In this document: positions 34,948 through 41,386 of the stretch, in pieces
How positions within the stretch are numbered: the first letter of the stretch is position 1
Layout: each line of letters starts with the position of its first letter
Assembly (NCBI GenBank): GCA_031411235.1
Contig: JANOAR010000048.1
Span: 1 to 47,636 of the forward strand
Source of the DNA: JANOAR01 sp031411235
Lineage (GTDB): Bacteria; Verrucomicrobiota; Verrucomicrobiia; Verrucomicrobiales; Verrucomicrobiaceae
DNA: 47,636 nucleotides
Direction: 5' to 3'
Notes under the pieces: model-generated
Databases searched by the model: none
The model's input: the letters and a program-made list of their open reading frames with translations, nothing else
Told to the model about the DNA's origin: nothing
Translations under genes and position numbers: made by a program

Positions 34948-34954
34948 CTTTCTC

Positions 34955-36145
34955 GTGACGACCGCCTATTTTGACTGCATCGCCGGAGCCAGCGGCGACA
35001 TGATCCTCGGTGCCCTCATCGACGCCGGGCTCGATGTTGCAGCGCTGAAAGCCGAGCTGCGCAAGCTGCCCATCACAGGCTGGGACATCGTTGCGAGGAA
35101 GGTCGAAAAGATATGCTTCGCTGCAACCAAGGTGGATGTGCAAGTCTCGCCGCAGCCTCATTCTCGGCCTTTGCCCGTGATTGAAGCGGTCGTGCGTGAG
35201 AGTGACTTGAGCGAGTCGGTGAAGCGCCAAGCGCTCATCATCATCCGCATGATCGCCGCCGAGGAGGCACGCATCCACGGCATGGACATCGAGAGCGTGC
35301 ATCTGCACGAGGTCAGTGGCGAGGATGCCATTCTCGATATTTGCGGCGCACTCGTGGGTATCGAGCTGCTTGGCATCGAGCGCGTGGTGTGCAGTCCGAT
35401 GCCGCTGGGTCGTGGTTTCGTCAGCGGTGCGCATGGCCAGATACCCCTGCCCTCGCCCGCGACCGTCGGCTTATTGAAAGGCGTGCCTATCGTGGGCTCA
35501 CCGATCCAAGCCGAACTCGTCACCCCCACGGGTGCGGCCATTTTGAAACACTTGGCCAGTCGCTTCGGCGAGTTGCCCGCGATGCGCCTCGATCACGTCG
35601 GCTATGGGGCCGGCAGCTATGATTTCCCCATCCCGAATCTGCTGCGTGTCTTCATCGGCGAGGCCGATACGAATACTTTCACCACCGACACCGTGACGGT
35701 GCTGGAGACCAACATCGACGATCAAAACCCCGAGCAAGTCGCACACCTCATGGAGCAAGCCTTTGCCGCCGGAGCGCTGGATGTGACGATGACACCGACA
35801 CAGATGAAGAAGGGTCGCCAGGGTGTGATGCTCAGCGTCATCGCCCCACCCGCACAGACCGAAGGCCTGCGCAGCCTCATCCTCACCGAGACCTCATCGC
35901 TAGGACTGAGAGAGCAAACCCAGCAACGCAGCATCCTCCAGCGCGACCGTTTAGAAGTCGAAACCCCCTGGGGCAAGACTTTCGTCAAAGTCGGCCACTT
36001 GCCCAACGGCCAGCACAAGTACGCTCCCGAGTTTGAAGACTGCCGCGTGCTGGCGAGGAAGGCGGGCGTACCGCTGCGCGAGGTGTATGTGGCAGCCGAG
36101 ACGGCGGCTAGGTACGCGCATGAGGGCGCGGGGCATGGGCATTGA
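34955..36145 (+). CDS. larC: LarC, nickel insertion protein for the pincer cofactor
   Basis: 396 residues from a GTG. AYFDCIAGASGDMILGALID is the LarC opening. VHLHEVSGEDAILDICGAL, PLPSPATVGLLKGVPI and LVTPTGAAILKHLA are family blocks, and TVTVLETNIDDQNPEQVAHL starts the C-terminal, CTP-using nickel-insertion part. In Lactobacillus larC is split in two and joined by programmed frameshifting; here it is one uninterrupted frame. The tail GAGHGH is His-rich. No larA (DUF2088 racemase) is in the window, so the enzyme that uses the cofactor lies elsewhere. Confidence 0.93.
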   Translation: MTTAYFDCIAGASGDMILGALIDAGLDVAALKAELRKLPITGWDIVARKVEKICFAATKVDVQVSPQPHSRPLPVIEAVVRESDLSESVKRQALIIIRMIAAEEARIHGMDIESVHLHEVSGEDAILDICGALVGIELLGIERVVCSPMPLGRGFVSGAHGQIPLPSPATVGLLKGVPIVGSPIQAELVTPTGAAILKHLASRFGELPAMRLDHVGYGAGSYDFPIPNLLRVFIGEADTNTFTTDTVTVLETNIDDQNPEQVAHLMEQAFAAGALDVTMTPTQMKKGRQGVMLSVIAPPAQTEGLRSLILTETSSLGLREQTQQRSILQRDRLEVETPWGKTFVKVGHLPNGQHKYAPEFEDCRVLARKAGVPLREVYVAAETAARYAHEGAGHGH

Positions 36146-36176
36146 GCGTTTCCTTCGCGGAGTTATCGCAAAGCCC

Positions 36177-37595
36177 ATGAGCCTCACCTCTCCCATCGTC
36201 AGCGTTCACCAAACGCGCCTCGATTATACCGACAGCGCGGTGATCCACGCTGCTGTCGCGGCGAGCATTGAAGCCCTCGCACTGGATACCGATTTCATCC
36301 GTCCTGGCGACAAGGTGGTGTTGAAGCCGAACTGGGTGAAGGAGCATGATGAGCGCTTTCCTGGGCCGGGGCATTGGGAGCATGTGATTACGCATCCGAG
36401 TGTGATCGAAGGGGTCATCCGCTGGGTGGCTCCGCGCTTGGCTGGGGCGGGGAGCATCACGGTTTGTGATGCGCCGCAGACGGACTCTTCGTTTGCTAAG
36501 CTGCGCGAGTATTGTGGTCTGGATGACATGATCGCGAAGTGTGCCGCAGACTTCCCTGGTGTGTCGATGCGCCTGCTTGATCTGCGACCCGAGGAGTGGC
36601 ACGCGGTGGATGGGGTGACGGTGAGCAAGACGGCGCTGCTGGGCGATCCGTTGGGCGACACGCATGTGCGGCTGAATGAGGACAGCGAGTTTGTGAATTT
36701 TCACGGGCTAGGCCAGCTCTATGGCGCAAGTTTTAACATGGCCGAAACCAATGAGCGGCATCACGATACGACTCATGAGTATCTGCTCTGCCGCACGCCA
36801 ATGGAGGCGGATGTGCTGATCAATATCCCCAAGCTGAAGTGCCACAAGAAGGTGGGGCTGACGTGTGCGCTGAAAAACATGGTGGGCATCAACAGCAACA
36901 AGAACTGGCTGCCGCACCACACCGAAGGCACGCCGGAGTCTGGCGGTGATCAGTTCCCGAAAGGCACGCTGAAGGCCAAGCTGGAGCGCTCGCTGATGGG
37001 GCGGATCAAACGGGCGTTGTTTGGCAATGAGTTGCTGAGCCGCTTGTTCGTGCCGCTGAAGAAGTTAGGCCGCATGGTCTTCGGCGACACGCAGCAGGTG
37101 GTGCGCAGCGGCAACTGGCATGGCAATGATACTTGCTGGCGTATGGTCGTGGATTTGAACAAGTGCCTGTTTCATTTTGATGGCGCAGGTGCATTGAGAA
37201 CGAAGCCGTTGCGCTATCTTGCCCTGGTCGATACAGTGATCGCTGGTGAAGGCAATGGGCCGATGTCGCCGGATGCGAAGGCTTGTGGGTTGATCGTCGC
37301 GGGAAGGAATCCGTTGGCCGTGGATAGCGTGTGCTGTGCGCTGATGGGCTTTGATTGGAGGAAGGTGCGGATGCTTGTGGGTGCGTTCGCGGTGAAGGCA
37401 AAGGCGGTTGCTGGGTTTGGCTATGAGGAGGTTTTGGTGCGCTCAAATGTGGGGCGCTGGAACAAGCTGCTGGGTGAGTTTGGCCATGCCGATGGACTGG
37501 GCTTTAAGCCGCATTTCGGCTGGGTGGGGGCGGTGGAGGTTGTTCAGCCTCAGCCTGAAAGGCTGGAAGAGCCCAGCCCAGGGATGAACGAGTGA
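36177..37595 (+). CDS. DUF362 domain protein whose 3' end runs into a repeat element
   Basis: 472 residues from MSLTSPIVSVHQTRLDY. VVLKPNWVKEHDERFPGPGH, ADVLINIPKLKCHKKVGLTC and LVDTVIAGEGNGPM are characteristic of DUF362, often proposed to bind iron-sulfur clusters; only scattered Cys residues (CRT, KCHK, CC) are present here. The last ~15 residues (PQPERLEEPSPGMNE) and the stop lie in the left arm of a 270-bp inverted repeat, so the original C-terminus was probably replaced. Coding-strand G content rises sharply from this gene on. Confidence 0.82.
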   Translation: MSLTSPIVSVHQTRLDYTDSAVIHAAVAASIEALALDTDFIRPGDKVVLKPNWVKEHDERFPGPGHWEHVITHPSVIEGVIRWVAPRLAGAGSITVCDAPQTDSSFAKLREYCGLDDMIAKCAADFPGVSMRLLDLRPEEWHAVDGVTVSKTALLGDPLGDTHVRLNEDSEFVNFHGLGQLYGASFNMAETNERHHDTTHEYLLCRTPMEADVLINIPKLKCHKKVGLTCALKNMVGINSNKNWLPHHTEGTPESGGDQFPKGTLKAKLERSLMGRIKRALFGNELLSRLFVPLKKLGRMVFGDTQQVVRSGNWHGNDTCWRMVVDLNKCLFHFDGAGALRTKPLRYLALVDTVIAGEGNGPMSPDAKACGLIVAGRNPLAVDSVCCALMGFDWRKVRMLVGAFAVKAKAVAGFGYEEVLVRSNVGRWNKLLGEFGHADGLGFKPHFGWVGAVEVVQPQPERLEEPSPGMNE

Positions 37596-37820
37596 AACGA
37601 GCGATTCCCTGGGCGTCGAGAAGATGAATGAGGTGCTCTGAAAGAGCACGGGAGAGCGAGGCTGGATGACAACGGAGTCCGGGGCAATGGGCTCAGCGCG
37701 GGGCGGCATCGAAGGCCTCCTGCGCTCTTTCAGAGCGCGGTTTTTCGTGGCGTGTTTCCCAGGGAATCGCTCGTTTCACTCGCTCATCCCTGGGCTAGGC
37801 TCCTTGGGCCTTTCAGGCCC
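37551..37820. repeat. 270-bp nested inverted-repeat element at the DUF362 3' end
   Basis: The core arms CCCAGGGATGAACGAGTGAA... (37577-37613) and ...CGCTCATCCCTGGG (37758-37796) pair with two mismatches over about 43 bases. The arms continue outward to 37551 and ~37820 with more mismatches. Two inner hairpins, GTGCTCT-GAA-AGAGCAC (37633-37649) and GCGCTCT-TTC-AGAGCGC (37722-37738), mirror each other. No reading frame is carried inside. A Y1 transposase gene begins about 140 bp downstream. Confidence 0.85.
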
Positions 37821-37962
37821 GAATGCAGGGGAACATTCTTTGTCGGAACGCAGGCAGCATTCGTTGCTAGGTCACGTCGCTTTGACTTTTATGCTCGTGT
37901 TTTTTTCGGCACCATAAATCATCGCTTCTAAACCGCTCATTAACCCTTCACTCATCCTCTTT
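37596..37962. other. Intergenic interval, 367 bp
   Basis: Mostly occupied by the 270-bp inverted repeat. The remainder (37821-37962) is AT-richer and probably holds the transposase promoter; no clear boxes were found. Just before the next ATG are weak heptamer-like units (CTCATTA, ACTCATC). Confidence 0.5.
37722..37745 (+). terminator. Terminator-like hairpin inside the 270-bp repeat
   Basis: A 7-bp stem with a 3-base loop, then GG and five T residues (37741-37745). It could end the DUF362 transcript. It belongs to the repeat element, so it may be a side effect of the insertion. Confidence 0.45.
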
Positions 37963-38415
37963 ATGGCCCAGTCCCTCGCGAAGATTTATATCCATCTGAT
38001 CCTCTCCACGAAGAATCGCGAGCGCACGATTCCTGATGATTTGAGGCCCACGCTGCACAGCTACATGGGTGGCATTTTGCGCGATTGCGGATGCACATCG
38101 GTGGAGATCAATACGGAGCCGGATCATGCTCATGTGCTCTTTCTTTTGGCTCGCACGAGCACGCTGAGCGAGGTGGTGGGGAATTTGAAAAAGGGCTCGA
38201 CGGTTTGGCTGCACGAGCAACGACCCGAGCTGAAGGGCTTTTATTGGCAGAATGGGTATGGTGCTTTTTCAGTCAGCAAGTCGAGCGTAGCTGAGGTGCA
38301 AGCCTACGTTCGCAATCAAAAGGAGCATCACGCGAAGCAGTCGTTTCAGGATGCGTTTCGAGTCTGGTTGCAACGCTACGAGATCGAGTTCGATGAGCGG
38401 TATGTGTGGGACTGA
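37963..38415 (+). CDS. Y1 (HUH) transposase, IS200/IS605 TnpA-like
   Basis: 150 residues, the full length of a compact Y1_Tnp domain (PF01797). The metal-binding motif is His55-Ala-His57 (EPDHAHVLFLL) and the catalytic tyrosine is Tyr115 (VQAYVRNQKEHHAKQSF). FYWQNGYGAFSVS is the usual middle block. Such enzymes cut and rejoin single-stranded DNA at hairpins. It is preceded by a large palindromic element, which may be its substrate. No TnpB gene and no obvious right end were found. All key residues look intact. Confidence 0.9.
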   Translation: MAQSLAKIYIHLILSTKNRERTIPDDLRPTLHSYMGGILRDCGCTSVEINTEPDHAHVLFLLARTSTLSEVVGNLKKGSTVWLHEQRPELKGFYWQNGYGAFSVSKSSVAEVQAYVRNQKEHHAKQSFQDAFRVWLQRYEIEFDERYVWD

Positions 38416-38508
38416 ACCTTGTGCTTTTAACACCATGAAGACCCACTGGAGGTTCTTGCTGAAGATTGATTCCCTGGGGCATTGGTGAGCTTGGCGTGGT
38501 AATGCTTT

Positions 38509-39969
38509 ATGTCGCTCGAAGATGCTCTATATCCCTTGCGTGCTTGCTATGAAGCGGCTCCTCAGGGGTTGAAATCGTTGGCGGGACGGTGCTATCGGGC
38601 GCTGCCGGAGTATTGGCGTTTTGGGGCGGAGTATGAGCGCTTTAAGGAGGAGGCTTTGGACTCAGCTCAATGGTCGGTGGAGGAGGTGAGAGCTTATCAG
38701 GTGGCGGCGATTCGGGAGTCGCTGCTGGCGGCGAATGCGGCGGCTTTTTATCGCGAGCGATTTGCTGCGGCGGGGGTGAGGCCGGGGGAGTTTGAGGCAC
38801 TGGAGCAGCTCTCGGAGTATCCGCTTTTGGCGAAACAGGACTTATTGGTGAATCGCGAGGCGATGGTGAATCCTAAGTTACCTGCATCGCAGCGATTGTA
38901 TCTCACGACGGGCGGATCGAGTGGGGTGCCGGTGGGGTTCTATCTGCACAATGGGGTGAGCCGGGCGAAGGAGCTGGCTTACCTGGAGGCGCAGTGGGGG
39001 CGCTGTGGTTATGCGCCGGGGGATCGGGTGGCGGTGATTCGCGGCGGGGTGACTTCTTCGCGGGTGGCGGGTGGTATTAGTTCGTATGATGCGGCTCGGG
39101 ATTGGTTGGTGCTTTCGAGTTATCATCTGACGGAGGCGCGGGTAGGGGAGTATGTGCGGGCTTTGAATGGCTTTAAGCCGAAGCATTTGTTGGTGTATCC
39201 GAGCGCGGGGTTGATGCTGGCGCGGCTGATGGTGCAGGCCGGGATGAAGCTGGAGTTTCCGCTGGTGTCGGTGCTGTGTGGCTCGGAGAAGTTGACGCCG
39301 GAGATGCGGGCGGAGTTAGAAGGGGCGTTTGGGGCACGGGTGTGCCACTGGTATGGGCATAGCGAGCGGGTGGTGCTGGCGGGAGATGGTGGCGTGAAGG
39401 AGGCTGAGACGATGGGCGATGGTGGTGCGGGCAGGATGCCCGCTGCACTGGGGACGGGCGAGACGCCCATCCTACGCTTCTGGCCGGGCTATGGCTTTGT
39501 GGAGTTTGGCGAGCCCAATGAGGAGGGCTTTCGCGAGGTGATTGGCACGTCGTTTCACAACCTTGTGATGCCGCTGATTCGGTATCGTACGGGAGACTAT
39601 GTGAGAGTGGTGAGTGACGAAGGGGCGGCTTGGCCGACGATCTCCGCAGTGGCGGGGCGGGAGCATGAATTTTTACTGAGTGGCACAGGGCGGCGCATTT
39701 CGCTGACGGCGATGAACATGCACGACGCGATCTTTGATGGCCTGCTGACGGTGCAGTTTCATCAAGCTGCGCAGGGCGTGGTGGAACTTCGTTACGTGCC
39801 TGGGGCTGGCTTTAAACCAGAGCGCGAGACGATGATGCGGGCTGGGGTGATGGAGAAGCTGGGGGACGACTTCACTCTAACTTTGCGTGCTGTCGAGACG
39901 GTGGAGAAGACCAGCGCGGGTAAGTGCAAGTGGTTGGTTAGCACGCTGGATAAGTCATACGAGGTATGA
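38509..39969 (+). CDS. PaaK/CapK-like adenylate-forming protein with an in-frame repeat insertion
   Basis: 486 residues. LYLTTGGSSGVPVGFYLHNG is the phosphate-binding loop of phenylacetate-CoA ligase-like enzymes. LVSVLCGSEKLTPEMRAELE, CHWYGHSERVVLAGD and LIRYRTGDYVRV continue the adenylation domain. Homologues in polysaccharide loci (CapK group) have unproven roles, possibly activating an acyl substituent. Residues ~299-322 (AGRMPAALGTGETPIL) come from a GTAGGA-family repeat inserted between the HSE block and FWPGYGFVEFG. Its stop overlaps the WecG gene by four bases. Confidence 0.85.
   Translation: MSLEDALYPLRACYEAAPQGLKSLAGRCYRALPEYWRFGAEYERFKEEALDSAQWSVEEVRAYQVAAIRESLLAANAAAFYRERFAAAGVRPGEFEALEQLSEYPLLAKQDLLVNREAMVNPKLPASQRLYLTTGGSSGVPVGFYLHNGVSRAKELAYLEAQWGRCGYAPGDRVAVIRGGVTSSRVAGGISSYDAARDWLVLSSYHLTEARVGEYVRALNGFKPKHLLVYPSAGLMLARLMVQAGMKLEFPLVSVLCGSEKLTPEMRAELEGAFGARVCHWYGHSERVVLAGDGGVKEAETMGDGGAGRMPAALGTGETPILRFWPGYGFVEFGEPNEEGFREVIGTSFHNLVMPLIRYRTGDYVRVVSDEGAAWPTISAVAGREHEFLLSGTGRRISLTAMNMHDAIFDGLLTVQFHQAAQGVVELRYVPGAGFKPERETMMRAGVMEKLGDDFTLTLRAVETVEKTSAGKCKWLVSTLDKSYEV
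39405..39475. repeat. GTAGGA-family palindromic repeat, half copy inside the PaaK-like gene
   Basis: Read on the minus strand from 39475 it starts GTAGGATGGGCGTCTCGCCC, then the inner palindrome GCGGGCATCCTGCCCGC and a spacer containing CCATCGCCCATCGTCTC. This aligns with the left half of the 32052 element. It is stop-free in the host frame. Confidence 0.85.
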
Positions 39970-40760
39970 GCGAGAGTATTCTATTGAAGCAAGCGCCGAG
40001 AACTTATGAAGTTATCGGCCTGCCGATTCATGCGGTGACGTATGATGAAGCGGTAGCTGCGTGCCAGCGGCTGGCGAAGGCGGAGCGTGCGACAATGGTG
40101 GCGGCTAGCAATACGCATATCGCCGTGATGGCTCGCGAAGAGGCGGAGTTCGCGGCGGTGATGCGGGGCTTTGATTTGATCGTGCCGGATGGGGCTCCGC
40201 TGCTGTGGGCGATGAATGCGCAGGGCGCGGGGCTGGCGGATCGGGTCTATGGCCCTTATCTGATGGAGCGTGTGGTGGTTGCTTCGCCAGGGCCGTGGCG
40301 GCACTTTTTGTTTGGGGGTTCCAGCGAGTGTTTGGTGGAGCTGGAGAAGGCGCTGCGAGTGTTGCAGCCGGGGCTGGAGTTGGCCGGGAGTTTCTCGCCG
40401 CCCTTTCGTGAATGGGATGCGGCGGATGAAGATGAGTTTGTGCGGCAGATTGATACAGCGGATGCAGACTTCATTTGGGTAGCACTGGGCGGGGGCAAGC
40501 AGGAACGGCTGATCGCGCGACTGGCTCCGAAGCTGCGGCGCGGCTGCTTACTCGCGGTGGGCGATGCGTTTCCACTGATCGCTGGGATGCGAGAGTATGC
40601 TCCGGCTTGGTTGCAGCGCGTGGGAATGACTTGGGTGTGGCGACTATGCCAGGAGCCGAAGCGGCTTGCGGAGAGATACCTGCGGAATAATTGGCGGTTT
40701 GTGCGCTACTTGGCGGAGGATTGGTGGCGCGGGAAGTTGCGAATGACGAATGACAAATAA
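39966..40760 (+). CDS. WecG/TagA/CpsF family glycosyltransferase (GT26)
   Basis: 264 residues. EVIGLPIHAVTYDEAVAACQ, ASNTHIAVMAREEAEFAAVM, DLIVPDGAPLLWAMNAQG and WVALGGGKQERLIARL are the family blocks. GT26 enzymes add the second sugar (e.g. N-acetylmannosamine or its uronate) to a lipid carrier. The last residues (RMTNDK) are encoded by tandem heptamers, so the tail probably came from repeat expansion. It starts inside the PaaK-like stop codon (ATGA). Confidence 0.92.
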   Translation: MSESILLKQAPRTYEVIGLPIHAVTYDEAVAACQRLAKAERATMVAASNTHIAVMAREEAEFAAVMRGFDLIVPDGAPLLWAMNAQGAGLADRVYGPYLMERVVVASPGPWRHFLFGGSSECLVELEKALRVLQPGLELAGSFSPPFREWDAADEDEFVRQIDTADADFIWVALGGGKQERLIARLAPKLRRGCLLAVGDAFPLIAGMREYAPAWLQRVGMTWVWRLCQEPKRLAERYLRNNWRFVRYLAEDWWRGKLRMTNDK

Positions 40761-40765
40761 CGAAC
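40739..40765. repeat. Tandem heptamers at the 3' end of the WecG-like gene
   Basis: CGAATGA, CGAATGA and CAAATAA plus a degenerate unit run across the stop codon (TAA at 40758-40760). Read on the other strand the unit is TCATTCG, similar to the TCAT-containing heptamers elsewhere in the window. Confidence 0.65.
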
Positions 40766-40861
40766 AGCATTGCGATGCTGTGCATGATTATTCCGGTTGG
40801 CGGCGGTGTGATCGCTGGCCCATGCTGCTGCTGATTTAACAACTCTCATTTCCTCCGACTT

Positions 40862-41341
40862 ATGGCTATCTACGTGCAGCTCACTTATCATATCGTCATC
40901 GCGACGCAGCAGCACGAGGCAGTGCTGGCTAAGCCGAAACGCGAGGAGTTATATCGCTGCATGTGGGGGGTGGTGAAGGAGAAGAAGGGGCATTTGTTTC
41001 GTATCGGGGGGGTGGAAAACCATGTGCATCTACTGCTGTCAGTGCATCCTGCGGTGGCGGTGGCGGAGATGGTGAAGGCGATTAAGCTCACGGCGGCGGA
41101 GTGGATTCGTTCGCAGGCTGCGTTTCCGAAGTTCACAGGCTGGCATGAGGGCTATGCAGCAATGACGTGCTCGTGGGAGGAGAAGGAGATGCTGGTGGAG
41201 GCGATCAAGCATCAGGAGGAGCACCACACTGAGGTGTCATTCCGAGAGGAGTTTGAAGAGCTGCTAGAAGCGGCGGGGTTGAAGATGGCTGAGGGGGATA
41301 CGGTGTGGGTGATGGATGCGGAGGAAGATGGGGAGGGGTAG
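40862..41341 (+). CDS. Y1 transposase-like protein lacking the catalytic tyrosine
   Basis: 159 residues. YVQLTYHIVIATQQHEAVL, HLFRIGGVENHVHLLLSVHP (metal motif His54-Val-His56) and WHEGYAAMTCSWEEKE place it in the Y1_Tnp family. The block that normally reads YIKNQEEHH is AIKHQEEHH here: the position of the nucleophilic Tyr is Ala114. Compare YVRNQKEHH in the gene at 37963. The frame is otherwise intact, and the C-terminus is acidic (AEEDGEG). It may be decayed, domesticated or dependent on another protein. Confidence 0.85.
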   Translation: MAIYVQLTYHIVIATQQHEAVLAKPKREELYRCMWGVVKEKKGHLFRIGGVENHVHLLLSVHPAVAVAEMVKAIKLTAAEWIRSQAAFPKFTGWHEGYAAMTCSWEEKEMLVEAIKHQEEHHTEVSFREEFEELLEAAGLKMAEGDTVWVMDAEEDGEG

Positions 41342-41386
41342 GTGATGGAAGATTGTGGAGGGCGGATGAGGTGAAAAATTCGGCTG

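Noticed and set aside
34955..36145. larC1/larC2 split with programmed frameshift as in Lactobacillus
   Set aside because: One uninterrupted frame covers both parts.
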